From contig JBBIHB010000004.1 in assembly GCA_037447215.1 (NCBI GenBank), positions 62,001 to 126,000 of the forward strand: a stretch of DNA of 64,000 nucleotides, written 5' to 3'. The position numbers and the translations under genes were made by a program. Of this stretch, positions 42,561 through 52,542 are shown in pieces (position 1 is the first letter of the stretch; every line of letters starts with the position of its first letter). The notes below the pieces were generated by a model. That model ran no database searches. It was not told the DNA's origin and worked only from the letters and a program-made list of their open reading frames with translations. The DNA is from UBA1413 sp037447215 (GTDB taxonomy: Bacteria > Bacteroidota > Bacteroidia > Bacteroidales > Prolixibacteraceae).

Positions 42561-45125
42561 TCAGAATTTCCACGTTATCCGGGTTGCCACCATGCGGGGT
42601 GCAGCAGGGATAAAAGTAGGGACACCAAACATAGTGCCGGTATTGCCGGCACTTATTATATATTTTTCATTTAAAAGATTGGTTGCCGATATAGAAAAGG
42701 TCAGATCAGGTTTCAATACTTTCAATCCTGCCCTGGCCTGAAGAATCCCATAAGCATCCTGATCCAGGCCCGGACTATTGGAATCCTCAAACCATATATG
42801 GGTGTTCCATGAGTACGTTGGCACAACAAACGATTCCAGATTTGGAAATAATTTCTGGCTGAGATGAAACCCCACTGCGAAACTATGTTCAGGGGTAAGC
42901 CTGAATGAATTTCCTGCATATTCCTGAGAGTTACCCTGGCTATCGAGACTGTCAAAACGGGCATGTATCCAGGAGTAATTTCCGAATATTTCAAAGTTTT
43001 TCAACAGAGCCGCTTTAAATGTAGTTTCAACTCCGAATGATGTAGCTTTTCCGGCATCCCTGATCAGGTAGTTAATTGAAACTGTATCCCATGCAGTGGT
43101 TTGGAAATTCCGGTATAACTGATAAAATACGCCAGCATCGAACCAGGCTCGTTGCCGGTGCGACCATTTTACCCCAGCATCGAAACTATGAACTATTTCC
43201 GGATTCATTACTTCGCTGTTTCCGATGGAATTATACTGGACTACATTTGGCCTTCGGCCGCGGGCATAACCAACGAAGGCTGAAGAATAAGAATTGAAAT
43301 CATGCTTAAGGTTTGCCCTTCCGGTGTACGAAAGAAAACTTTCATGAACTTCGGTAAGATTAACTGGTCTGAAAAAAAGATTGGGTTGATTTCCTGCCAA
43401 TAATCCCAGCACTGACGGGCTTCCACCCGTCATTTTCGATTCGTTGGATACACTGAACCGTTCGAAAGTTCCCCTAAGCCCGGCAGTAAAACTCAACCTT
43501 GGTCGTAATTTCCAGGTAGCGTCACCAAATACATCAATTGCCATATTATTTGCTGTACTTTGATTTTCTTCTTCGTGATGAGTGGGAAGTGGAAATCCTG
43601 CCAATGTACCGAGCATAGGATTATCGGGCAATAAAGCCATTGGATAAGCATTTCCGTCGGGCGTAATCAAATAGTCAGGCATTTGAAGAAAAAGGTAAGC
43701 CATATGCTGTTCGTTTGGTCCAAACCAATAGGTCTGATCAACTTTTTCGTTCCAGTAGCTAATGCCAAAAAATCCATTTGTCCGGCTACCTCTCGAAAAA
43801 TTATAACGCAACTCCTGAGCTAACTGTCCAACTTCTGCATTTTCGGTCATATCAATTGCCGGAGCCCTCGTTCCATCGCCATCCCATCTTGAAGCAGCCT
43901 GGTTGGTAAAATAAGAACCCATGTAGCTCCAGTAATTGTTTTCATTTCTGTAATGCCTGATATCGAGTGATGTTCCTGTTACTTCGCGGTTGTTGTATAA
44001 ATTATCCCCTTGCTCGAGCGAGGCCTCGTATTTGAAAATATCGTTAATACCGTTCGTATTCGGAAATTTTTTACTCATAAATGCAGTCCCCGGATTATCG
44101 TCTTTCTGATAATTTAAAACAAGGTCAATTTTTGTATTACTGAAAGGAAACGCCCTGAGTGAAAATCGGGCACCTAATGTATTCTTGCCATTAAGGTTTT
44201 CACCAAATGTGTTTTCAACATAGCCATCGTGATAATTGTAAATACCTGAAGCCCTCATTATCAACCTGTTTTTTAGCATAGGCAAATTAAATGCACTTTG
44301 CAATTCTTTCAGACCAAAGTCGCCAACACCTGCAATAAGATATCCACCCGGGATGTACTCGGGTTTTTTAGTAATAAAATTGATTGCCCCGATCTGAGCT
44401 CCCCTTCCAAATAGAGTTCCCTGAGGGCCTTTTATTACCTCAACCCTTTCCAAATCATAGAGCTCAGTTACGGCCATACTTGCGCGGCTTACCGGAACCT
44501 GATTAAGATATACCGAAACCCGGGGCTGTGCTGCCGGACTCACTTCGTCGCTGGTCAATCCACGTATCACAAATGAGGGGCGATGAGGAGTCTGTACACG
44601 TGCGAACATCCCTGGAACAAATCCGGCCAGTTGTTCCATACTTCTAATGTTTGAATTATCAATAAATGAACCACTTAGGGTAGTAATAGTAGCCGGAATT
44701 TCTAGAATCTGTTGTTCGCGCTGCTGGGCAGTTACAGTTATGGGTTCCAGGATAATATCATCCCTGTCCAGTGTAAAATAAACATTATTGTTCCCTTCCT
44801 GCAGGTAGTAATCAATAATTTTGGTTTTGTATCCCACATGCGAAACCATTATTGAATTTATTCCGGTTGTCAGACCTGTCAGATAATATTCACCATCTTC
44901 GTTGGTATTCACATGAATACGGGTAGCCCTCACTACAACTGTTGCTCCCTGAATTGGTACGCGTTCAAGGTTTATTACCCTCCCATGAATAAAAACTTCG
45001 GGCAGGTTCTCGTTAACAATTTCAACATTTCTGTATTTTCGCTTAACTTTTCCACTTCTCCGGGGCTGGGCCGAAAGGTCGCAAATAAAAACAATAATCA
45101 AAAACAGAACAAGTAATTTACTCAT
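42561..45125 (-). CDS. TonB-dependent receptor with carboxypeptidase-like domain
   Basis: This 854-residue receptor has a signal peptide (to about residue 19), a carboxypeptidase-regulatory-like domain (VFIHGRVINLERVPIQGATV ... TNEDGEYYLTGL, about 44-120), a plug (SFVIRGLTSDEVSPAAQPRV ... LERVEVIKGPQGTLFGRGAQIGAINFIT) and a barrel ending in ATRITWKF. The ATG at 45125 begins the signal peptide, and an upstream TTG at 45134 is less likely. No SusD partner is adjacent, so a glycan-uptake system is unlikely. A PQQ-like propeller gene lies upstream on the same strand. Confidence 0.86.
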   Translation of the reverse strand: MSKLLVLFLIIVFICDLSAQPRRSGKVKRKYRNVEIVNENLPEVFIHGRVINLERVPIQGATVVVRATRIHVNTNEDGEYYLTGLTTGINSIMVSHVGYKTKIIDYYLQEGNNNVYFTLDRDDIILEPITVTAQQREQQILEIPATITTLSGSFIDNSNIRSMEQLAGFVPGMFARVQTPHRPSFVIRGLTSDEVSPAAQPRVSVYLNQVPVSRASMAVTELYDLERVEVIKGPQGTLFGRGAQIGAINFITKKPEYIPGGYLIAGVGDFGLKELQSAFNLPMLKNRLIMRASGIYNYHDGYVENTFGENLNGKNTLGARFSLRAFPFSNTKIDLVLNYQKDDNPGTAFMSKKFPNTNGINDIFKYEASLEQGDNLYNNREVTGTSLDIRHYRNENNYWSYMGSYFTNQAASRWDGDGTRAPAIDMTENAEVGQLAQELRYNFSRGSRTNGFFGISYWNEKVDQTYWFGPNEQHMAYLFLQMPDYLITPDGNAYPMALLPDNPMLGTLAGFPLPTHHEEENQSTANNMAIDVFGDATWKLRPRLSFTAGLRGTFERFSVSNESKMTGGSPSVLGLLAGNQPNLFFRPVNLTEVHESFLSYTGRANLKHDFNSYSSAFVGYARGRRPNVVQYNSIGNSEVMNPEIVHSFDAGVKWSHRQRAWFDAGVFYQLYRNFQTTAWDTVSINYLIRDAGKATSFGVETTFKAALLKNFEIFGNYSWIHARFDSLDSQGNSQEYAGNSFRLTPEHSFAVGFHLSQKLFPNLESFVVPTYSWNTHIWFEDSNSPGLDQDAYGILQARAGLKVLKPDLTFSISATNLLNEKYIISAGNTGTMFGVPTFIPAAPRMVATRITWKF

Positions 45126-45244
45126 AATCAACAATAAAAGTAAAAATTACTTTCCAGGAATCATATAATTTATTCCTCACATAACAAAAAACGATGATAA
45201 TCCCGAAAAGTTATCTGCCGGTTTCAGGAAATGAAAGCATATTC

Positions 45245-46474
45245 TTACTTCAATTCCCAGCAGGTAAGATGTTCTTTATCTTTGATAAAAATATGTTTAT
45301 TTTTGAAGACCGGATGGGCATAAACGTCTGTATCAGCTACCTTATAAGCCATCAATGATTCAAACTTGTTTCTTCCAGGACTAAAAAAAATTAAATTCCC
45401 GGTAGCAGGAAGCGAAACCATTGCTGCTCCCAGATCGAGTATTGAAGCAAACCTGTTGAGTTTAGTCGTATCAGCCCATTGGGTAATGCCATTTTGTGCA
45501 TCAAGACAAAATAAATAACCAAACCTTGCTTCGTTACCAAAAATTAATCCATCCCGGAAAACAGGTGTATTGAAGGACACACCAAAATCAGTATTGTTCC
45601 AGAGTTCTTCTGCCAGGTATTCCGTTCCGGTTTTTTGTATCCTGATCAGTTTTGTACCTTTACCCTGGCCTGCAATCACAATCTTATCATCAATAATAAC
45701 TGGGGTGGATGAATTGTAAAACCTTGTTTCACCAGGAGTTGGAAATTTCCATAAAAGCTTCCCGCTTTCGAGAGAGACACCAAGCAGATTATTTTCTCCC
45801 TGTACCACAATCATATCCTTGAACTTTGGCATAACAACAGGTGATGAATACGTTGCTGCCTCACCAGGAAGCTTCCAGACTTCCTTCCCTGTTTTCAAAT
45901 CGAATGCTACCAATACGCCATTTTCTTTTCCATTTAGATGAATTATGCATTTGTTATCTGCAATAAGAGGGGAACACGATACAAAAAACTGTGGAACCTC
46001 TTTGGTATATTGATCAGTTTCCCAAATCAGGTCACCTGTTTGGGCATTCCTGCATGTTATATATCCGCTGGCTCCCACGTTATAAACCATACCTCCTGCA
46101 ATAGCAGGAGTGCTTCGTGGACCTGGATGGCTTGCAGCTCCACCGGTAACCTCAGGTGCAGGATTATTAATTTTCTCCCACACAGTTTTTCCAGTGGCTG
46201 CCTCAATACATAATGCAACCTCTGAACCATCACGCCGTGTATGCAAAAAAAGTTTACCATCAGCCAAAACAGGAGATGCATCACCTAACCCAACAGGTAC
46301 CTGCCAAATCTTGTTTAGAATCCCCGGCCAATTTTGTTGTACTTCAAATCCGGTAACCTTTCCATCGCGGTTACTCCCTCTCCATCCTTCATTTGATGGC
46401 ATTAAAAACGAGCTAAATAATACCGGAAACCCGATCAGCAATAACATGGTTCCAATTTTTGTCAAATTTTTCAT
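45245..46474 (-). CDS. PQQ-like beta-propeller protein
   Basis: This 409-residue exported protein has a signal peptide or membrane anchor (residues 7-27) and then several PQQ-like/WD-type propeller blades, each with the [AG]-x-[TD]-G-K/D-x-x-W pattern: AATGKTVWE, AQTGDLIWE, LKTGKEVWK, LESGKLLWK and AQNGITQWA. It resembles outer-membrane assembly or alcohol-dehydrogenase-like propellers without catalytic motifs. It may be a scaffold or a binding protein. It sits between a TonB receptor gene and a small membrane-protein gene on the same strand. Confidence 0.82.
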   Translation of the reverse strand: MKNLTKIGTMLLLIGFPVLFSSFLMPSNEGWRGSNRDGKVTGFEVQQNWPGILNKIWQVPVGLGDASPVLADGKLFLHTRRDGSEVALCIEAATGKTVWEKINNPAPEVTGGAASHPGPRSTPAIAGGMVYNVGASGYITCRNAQTGDLIWETDQYTKEVPQFFVSCSPLIADNKCIIHLNGKENGVLVAFDLKTGKEVWKLPGEAATYSSPVVMPKFKDMIVVQGENNLLGVSLESGKLLWKFPTPGETRFYNSSTPVIIDDKIVIAGQGKGTKLIRIQKTGTEYLAEELWNNTDFGVSFNTPVFRDGLIFGNEARFGYLFCLDAQNGITQWADTTKLNRFASILDLGAAMVSLPATGNLIFFSPGRNKFESLMAYKVADTDVYAHPVFKNKHIFIKDKEHLTCWELK

Positions 46475-46500
46475 ATCCAGAAATTTTATTGAGTTAATAT

Positions 46501-46971
46501 TCAGATTGTGTTAATTGTCCAAACTTTCCAATGCAGCAATTCAGCTAGTCTTTCCATTTCATTTATAACCCGATCTTTCGAATTGCTTTTATAAACTGCA
46601 AATGCAGGTTTATGATTTTGCCCAACTGTGAATATCCTGAAATCGTGATGCTGGGTAACAAATTGTCGGTTCGAACGGCTTAGGGTAACCTGCCTGGCAC
46701 GGAAAGGTACAAGCGTAAATCCTTCATAACGATCAAGTTCTTCCCATTTACCAAACATCTTTAAGCCAAATGGGCCAGAAAACTTTTTTATCAGACGTTT
46801 ATTTACATCGATCGAAACTCCTTCAACCATAGTAGCCAGAAAAAAACCTATAATGAACAAAACAATCCCCATTATATCAACAATGAAAATCAATCCAAAA
46901 ACCATTAAAACATATCCTGAGAAAGCCATTTGATATCCGAAGGTTTTATCGAGCTTATTGGTTATAATCAT
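46501..46971 (-). CDS. Small two-helix membrane protein, unidentified
   Basis: This 156-residue protein has two adjacent membrane segments (about 14-50) and then a soluble domain (LIKKFSGPFGLKMFGKWEEL ... FRARQVTLSRSNRQF). I recognise no named family; the layout resembles small PH-like membrane proteins. It is read toward the PQQ-like gene 26 bp downstream and is probably co-transcribed with it. Confidence 0.65.
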   Translation of the reverse strand: MIITNKLDKTFGYQMAFSGYVLMVFGLIFIVDIMGIVLFIIGFFLATMVEGVSIDVNKRLIKKFSGPFGLKMFGKWEELDRYEGFTLVPFRARQVTLSRSNRQFVTQHHDFRIFTVGQNHKPAFAVYKSNSKDRVINEMERLAELLHWKVWTINTI

Positions 46972-47037
46972 CTTTTTTGAATTTACACCAAATATACAAA
47001 GGAATTATTATATCTGGCTGATATTGAATAAAAAAAA

Positions 47038-47057
47038 GAGGGGCAATTGCCCCCTCC
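47038..47057 (-). terminator. Terminator after the decayed TonB receptor
   Basis: GGGGCAATTGCCCC (47040-47053) is a perfect palindrome. On the minus strand it is followed by a run of T, so it is a strong intrinsic terminator for minus-strand transcription coming from the pseudogene. The space between it and the pseudogene (about 47058-47197) has no gene I can support. Confidence 0.65.
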
Positions 47058-47197
47058 TGAAAACAGATGCACCGAATTGATTGATCGTTGATTTTTCTAG
47101 TTCGAAACTGTTGCTTTCCCTTACTTTTGCAACAGAATTGGCGCAATCTGTTATGCCTTTCAAAAACGAATGTGTGTTTTGGTTATTGCATGAATAT

Positions 47198-49602
47198 TTT
47201 TAAAAAACCTTAAAAAGAAACCCAAGTGTTGCCAAAAAACTTCTTCAACCGGCAACGATTCCCAAAGCATAAGGCTTTTATCGTTTATCCAGGATATTTT
47301 CAACTCCCAGTCTTAATTTGATGGTTGAAGATATATTTATTACCGATGCATAATTTAACATCAACCACAAGAGTGAATTTGGATTTCCTTCAGCATCAGC
47401 AAGGTATGAATAGGGTTTATCCCATTCATCAACAGCCAACCTCGAATTAGGTATGTTACAATTAAATAAAGCCTTCAGTGAAGCAAACCATTTTATCTGA
47501 CTTAAAACAAACCCCGAACTTCCCAAAAAAAGGAGGTACTTATCGTAGGGCTAATTCATTCGAATCCTTGCCTTAAATAAAAGTCAAATTGTTTTTATAA
47601 GCCAGGTATGATGATATTGGCAAATCGTAGGTGAAACTGATCCCATAAATATCTGCTTTATATGTGTTTATCAATGTTTCAAACCTACTCGATACCTCAA
47701 TGTAATAAACCGAATCATGCCCGTTAAAATGAAAAGGCCTCCTTACCATTGCATGAAGAAGCCAGGTTCGGAACATGGTAACATCAAACTGGCCATTAGA
47801 TGAAATGAAACGGTTAAAATGGCTTCGAGGAAGTACGCATATTCTGGTTTAAGCTCAGGATTGGGTACGGCCACATAGTGTGGGTCCGAATCAAAAACCT
47901 TTGCCATATCGTCGATATTGGGTGAACAGAAATCACTGTCTGTCATTAATCTGTTCGACAACTTTTCATTTACTTACATATCATTCCAATATTTCCGTTT
48001 AGGCTGAATTTCCCGATTGAAATTCGGAATAAGAAAGATAATAAAATCTTTTGTCAATTTTCCGTTTAACAATAGTTCGGGCCATCATTAACCCCGAATT
48101 GAGTACTATTCCGTTTTTCAAACTGACTTTAAAAAAGCATATAAAGCTCCTGATTGATAAAGGGAACCATCAGGATATCGGGTACCTATTTAAAACTAAT
48201 TCCCATTTAACAGGTTTTCTGACATTCCTGATGAATTTACCCTGTTATGAATAATTTCAAAACCGTATGCCAAACTATTTGATTGGGTAAAGCTTTTCGT
48301 AAAATCAGTGTTCAGTGTAAATGCCTTTACTGATTCATAATGGTGAAATAAGAGCGGGGAATCAATGTTGCGATCGTGACGGCTTTCTTCTGCATTTTGA
48401 AAACCGGCAGCAAGCAACATCCTGTTGAATAAAACCTTGTTGGGTTCGCAATCGGCCATAACGTTTATCATCATCCAATTCTGAGGTCCATAGAACCAAT
48501 CGCCATAACGTAAACGACCATTCTTCGAAACGATCAGCCGGTCGTAACGGGGTATGTTTCCGGTAGCAGAATAATGAGCTCCAAAGATCAGATCGAAAGT
48601 TGCCTCCAGGCGATATCTCATTTTCGTCATCAGGTTCAACTGTGAATACCCGGAATAAACCTGTTTCCGGAAATTGTCATTAATTACTACAGAATCCCTG
48701 CCATTGAAAAAATCGGGGTTCACGTAATTAAGCCTTAAATTCTCATCAGGTCCATTTTTACCCATCGCCATATCGCTGAACGAAGACCATGTAGCAGATG
48801 CCAGAAAACCAAAAGTATTATTGCCCCACTGAGAAACTCCATGTAAGGTGTGTGACATATTGGCCGATGAAAAACCTGCTGAAAAAATTTGCGACTTGTT
48901 CCTGAAATCCGAAGTGCTCAACTTTGGATTAATTGTTGAAATGTTCATTACTCCTCCCATTGCATCACTGCCATAAACAACCGATCCGGGCCCGATAAGA
49001 ATCTCTGTTTCTCTAATCATCGAAGGATCAATTGATAGAATATTATGAAGGTTACCACTTCTGTATATAGCATTGTTCATTTTTATTCCATCGACAACAA
49101 TTAGCAGGCGGTTTGCCGAAAAACCCCGGATCATGGGACTACCCCCACCCTGTTGACTTTTCTGAATAAATACTTCTCCTTTATTACTAAGCAAATTGGC
49201 TGTGGTACTTGATTGATAAATATTCAAAAATTCCTGGTCAATCAAAACCAGCTTGTTCGTGATTTCGGTCTGTTTTTCGGGTCTCCGGTTAACCGACACA
49301 ATAATTTCTTCGAGTGGAAAAGGCACTTCACTAAGGCCTAACCTGCAATTATGGCTGGATATTTTCCGTTTATCGGTTCTGATGGATGCATAAGAGGGAT
49401 GATAGATCAGAAGAATTTCCCTTTCCCCGAAAAAATCGAGCCTGACTTTTCCGGCTGAATCAGTCTGAACCCCTATTTTATCATTTTTGATAATCACCCC
49501 ATCGAGAGGTAAACCTGTTTTCGAGTCATATATGTAAACCTCCTGGGCATTCGTTTCAAAAAAAACAGTAATCAGGATAACTACTGTAATTAATAATTTC
49601 AT
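47198..49602 (-). pseudogene. Decayed TonB-dependent receptor
   Basis: The first 468 codons (49602-48196) are intact: signal peptide, carboxypeptidase-like domain, and a plug with GGGSPMIRGFSANRLLIVVD and IGPGSVVYGSDAMGGV. The frame then meets two stops within four codons, yet homologous text continues (RYPDGSLYQSGALYAFLK). Further pieces lie in other frames: PNIDDMAKVFDSDP and VPNPELKPEYAY (47743-47961), TWLLHAMVRRPF (47573-47776) and ENILDKR (47278-47526). An in-frame stop replaces the tyrosine after ENILDKR, and then KPYALGIVAG follows. At least four separate lesions make sequencing error unlikely. The ancestor resembles HmuR-type heme or iron receptors. Confidence 0.88.
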
Positions 49603-49636
49603 GATAGCTGATTTCTTTGCTTTCGAAATAAAAGCT

Positions 49637-49644
49637 CAAAAATA
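49637..49644 (-). promoter_or_regulatory. -7 element upstream of the TonB pseudogene
   Basis: The minus strand reads TATTTTTG, a full TAnnTTTG match, 35 bp upstream of the pseudogene start. No -33 element is clear. The promoter seems to survive although the gene has decayed. Confidence 0.4.
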
Positions 49645-49669
49645 CAATAAGTAATAAAAATTTTACATG

Positions 49670-49849
49670 AAAAAACCCCGGAGCCTCTGCTCCGGGGTCC
49701 AACTAAACCTAACTAAACCAAACTTATGAAAAAACAGCACTGGGCTGATGAAGTCAATTTTATATATAAAGAACAACTTTTTTACGAAATTGTTTTCATG
49801 GCTTTGAAGCAATTTCTGCTTTAAATTTCTACTTTCAAATAATCAAATA
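49670..49849 (-). ncRNA. Candidate small RNA, about 180 nt
   Basis: On the minus strand a perfect -7 match TAATTTTG (49863-49856) is followed after about 180 nt by a strong intrinsic terminator. That terminator has 9-bp arms CCCCGGAGC (49676-49684) and GCTCCGGGG (49689-49697), a 4-base loop, and six T after it (49675-49670). No credible protein frame lies between. The inner part can form another stem (GAAATTG with CAATTTC) and has a 10-bp tandem repeat (AACTAAACC/T on the plus strand, 49701-49720). It does not look like 6S RNA by end pairing. The end point is inferred from the sequence only. Confidence 0.38.
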
Positions 49850-50025
49850 ACGTGCCAAAATTACATTTTATCTTATAAAATTAAAAATAGAACTCTTTTT
49901 GTTTAAAAATCTTAATTCTACATAAGAATAAATCCTTTGATGAGGTTTGAATAATGTCAAAAACAAATTGCTGTTGAATGTGTTGATACCAAGGACGACA
50001 ATCATTCCAGATCATAAAATTTGGG

Positions 50026-50033
50026 TATATTTG
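50026..50033 (+). promoter_or_regulatory. -7 element of lepA
   Basis: TATATTTG is a full match to TAnnTTTG, 35 bp upstream of the lepA start codon. No -33 TTTG lies at 18-23 bases. The spacer 49864-50025 is AT-rich and otherwise shows nothing clear. Confidence 0.5.
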
Positions 50034-50068
50034 CACGATTTTTAAAAGTCCTTGTTATATTGTAACAA

Positions 50069-51856
50069 ATGAATCGAATCAGGAATTTCTGTATTATTGC
50101 CCATATTGATCATGGAAAAAGCACACTGGCAGACAGATTGCTTCAGGTTACCAATACCATTTCAGAAAGAGATATGCACGACCAGGTCCTTGACAATATG
50201 GAACTTGAACAGGAACGGGGCATAACGATTAAAAGCCATGCAATTCAAATGGATTACGAATTCAAGGGAGAAAAATATAAATTGAACCTAATCGACACCC
50301 CCGGCCATGTTGATTTCAGCTACGAAGTTTCACGCTCGATTGCTGCCTGCGAAGGAGCATTACTAATTATAGACGCAACACAAGGTATTCAGGCACAAAC
50401 TATTTCTAATCTCTATCTTGCACTCGACAACGACCTCGAAATAATTCCGGTAATGAATAAAATGGACATGGAAACCGCCATGCCCGAAATTGTTTCTGAG
50501 CAGATTATGGACCTTATTGGCTGCGATCACGATGACATTATTGAAGCCAGCGGAAAAACCGGAATGGGCGTCGATTTGATTCTGGAAAGGATTATTGAAC
50601 GGATTCCATCCCCAAAAGGTGATCCTGACGCACCTTTGCAGGCATTGATTTTCGATTCTGTTTTCAATTCGTTCAGGGGTGTAATTGCTTATTTTAAAAT
50701 AGTAAATGGCACCATAGCAAAAGATGATTTGGTAAAATTTGTTGCTACCAAGAAAGAATATCATGCCGATGAGGTGGGTGTATTGCGACTTGGGCTTGAT
50801 CCCCGGGAGTCGTTAAGCGCCGGAGATGTTGGATACATTATTTCAGGAATAAAAACTGCCAAAGAGGTTAAAGTGGGTGATACCATTACTCATGTCAAAA
50901 GGCCTTGCGATTCTGCAATTGAAGGTTTCGAAGAAGTGAAACCTATGGTTTTTGCAGGGGTTTACCCGATCGATCCTGACGATTATGAAGACCTGCGAAG
51001 TGCAATGGATAAACTCCAGCTCAATGATGCGTCACTAACATTTGAACCAGAATCTTCGGCAGCACTCGGATTTGGTTTCCGATGCGGATTTCTTGGACTG
51101 CTTCACATGGAAATTATTCAGGAACGTCTCGACAGGGAATTCGATATGAATGTCATTACAACCGTTCCCAACGTTTCCTATAAAATATTGTTGTCGAGTG
51201 GCGAAGCAATTGATGTTTACAATCCCTCAGGCATGCCTGCTTCAAACCTTATTGACACCATTGAAGAACCCTATATAAGTGCAAATATAATTACGACCGC
51301 AGAGTATATTGGTGCAATCATGACACTTTGTCTTGAAAAAAGGGGGACCCTTATCAGCCAGAGTTACCTCACTGCCGAAAGGGCTGAACTTATTTTCGAT
51401 ATGCCCCTAGGCGAAATTGTATTCGATTTTTACGATAAGCTTAAAAGCATTTCACGTGGTTATGCCTCATTCGATTACCATATGAATGGATATAAACCAG
51501 CAAAACTTGTCCGTCTGGATATTTTGCTTAACGGTGAAATGGTTGATGCCCTTTCTACCCTCATCCATATCGATAATGCCTACTATTTTGGCCGCCGAAT
51601 GTGCGAAAAGTTGAAAGAACTTATCCCCCGCCAACAGTTCGATGTGGCTATACAAGCTGCAATAGGGGCAAAAATTATTGCACGCGAAACTGTAAAGGCT
51701 GTTCGCAAAGATGTAACCGCCAAATGCTATGGTGGTGATATTACCCGTAAGAGAAAACTATTGGAGAAGCAGAAAAAAGGCAAGAAACGTATGAAACAGG
51801 TGGGCAATGTGGAAGTACCCCAGAAAGCATTCCTCGCCGTACTTAAGCTCGATTAG
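50069..51856 (+). CDS. lepA: LepA (EF-4), translational GTPase
   Basis: This 595-residue GTPase binds ribosomes and affects initiation and elongation under stress. G motifs are AHIDHGKST (11-19), the switch region ERGITIKS, DTPGHVDF and NKMD. The EF-2-like domains and the LepA-specific C-terminal domain follow (AKCYGGDITRKRKLLEKQKKGKKRMKQ). Length and domain order match the family. Its stop codon overlaps the convergent response-regulator stop by 4 bases (51853-51856). Confidence 0.96.
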   Translation: MNRIRNFCIIAHIDHGKSTLADRLLQVTNTISERDMHDQVLDNMELEQERGITIKSHAIQMDYEFKGEKYKLNLIDTPGHVDFSYEVSRSIAACEGALLIIDATQGIQAQTISNLYLALDNDLEIIPVMNKMDMETAMPEIVSEQIMDLIGCDHDDIIEASGKTGMGVDLILERIIERIPSPKGDPDAPLQALIFDSVFNSFRGVIAYFKIVNGTIAKDDLVKFVATKKEYHADEVGVLRLGLDPRESLSAGDVGYIISGIKTAKEVKVGDTITHVKRPCDSAIEGFEEVKPMVFAGVYPIDPDDYEDLRSAMDKLQLNDASLTFEPESSAALGFGFRCGFLGLLHMEIIQERLDREFDMNVITTVPNVSYKILLSSGEAIDVYNPSGMPASNLIDTIEEPYISANIITTAEYIGAIMTLCLEKRGTLISQSYLTAERAELIFDMPLGEIVFDFYDKLKSISRGYASFDYHMNGYKPAKLVRLDILLNGEMVDALSTLIHIDNAYYFGRRMCEKLKELIPRQQFDVAIQAAIGAKIIARETVKAVRKDVTAKCYGGDITRKRKLLEKQKKGKKRMKQVGNVEVPQKAFLAVLKLD

Positions 51857-52542
51857 ACAATCAGTTTATACCCCTTCCCGTGAACATTGATGATTTCTAC
51901 TGTGGGTTCATCTTTTAGATGCTTCCTAAGCTTGGTGATATAAACATCCATACTTCGGGCATTGAAGTAGTTATCGTCTATCCATATCGACTTTAAAGCA
52001 AAGTTACGTTCAAGTACCTTATTTGCATTTTGGCATAATAATTTCAGCAGATCTGATTCTTTGGTTGTAAGCTTAACCACATCCTCTCCGTTGGTAAGCG
52101 TTTGTTTAAGGGTATCGAACGTATATCTTCCAAGTTTATATATTTGCTGGTTAATACTTTGACTATCCTGTGCTGTGCGTCGGAGAATAGCTTCGATCCT
52201 GAAAATCAGTTCTTCCATACTGAATGGTTTGGTGATGTAATCGTCGGCCCCAATTTTAAATCCTTCGATGACATCATCTTTCATATTTTTCGCAGTCAGG
52301 AAAATTATGGGAATTTCATTATTCACAATACGGATATCTTTTGCCAGGGAAAACCCATCTTTTTTTGGCATCATGATATCAAGAATGCAAATATCGAAAT
52401 GATCTTTCATAAATCCTTTGTATGCAGCCTCCCCATCAGGGAAAAGCACAGCATCAAAACCTTTTGCAATCAGATATTCTTTCAGCAAAAGACCAAGGTT
52501 CTCATCGTCTTCTGCAAGCAACAGCTTAACCTTTTGTTCCAT
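51853..52542 (-). CDS. rprY: OmpR-family response regulator (RprY-like)
   Basis: This 229-residue regulator has a receiver domain with EDD at 11-13, phospho-acceptor D55 in ILDIMMPKKDG, and K105 in ITKPFS. A winged-helix DNA-binding domain follows (about 130-229: LTTKESDLLKLLC ... RSMDVYITKLRKHL ... INVHGKGYKLIV). The sequence and its pairing with the kinase match the RprXY system of Bacteroides and Porphyromonas, linked to stress and envelope response. It overlaps the kinase gene by 17 bases. Confidence 0.88.
   Translation of the reverse strand: MEQKVKLLLAEDDENLGLLLKEYLIAKGFDAVLFPDGEAAYKGFMKDHFDICILDIMMPKKDGFSLAKDIRIVNNEIPIIFLTAKNMKDDVIEGFKIGADDYITKPFSMEELIFRIEAILRRTAQDSQSINQQIYKLGRYTFDTLKQTLTNGEDVVKLTTKESDLLKLLCQNANKVLERNFALKSIWIDDNYFNARSMDVYITKLRKHLKDEPTVEIINVHGKGYKLIV

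Noticed and set aside
47122..47129. Plus-strand TACTTTTG promoter match
   Set aside because: No plus-strand gene follows; only a 16-codon frame and then the pseudogene on the other strand, so probably chance in AT-rich DNA.
46955..47146. 63-codon minus-strand frame
   Set aside because: It runs through the terminator palindrome and into a membrane-protein gene; composition does not look coding.
49726..49824. 32-residue plus-strand frame starting MKKQHWADEV
   Set aside because: No promoter on that strand, no family, and it lies antisense to the better-supported small-RNA unit.
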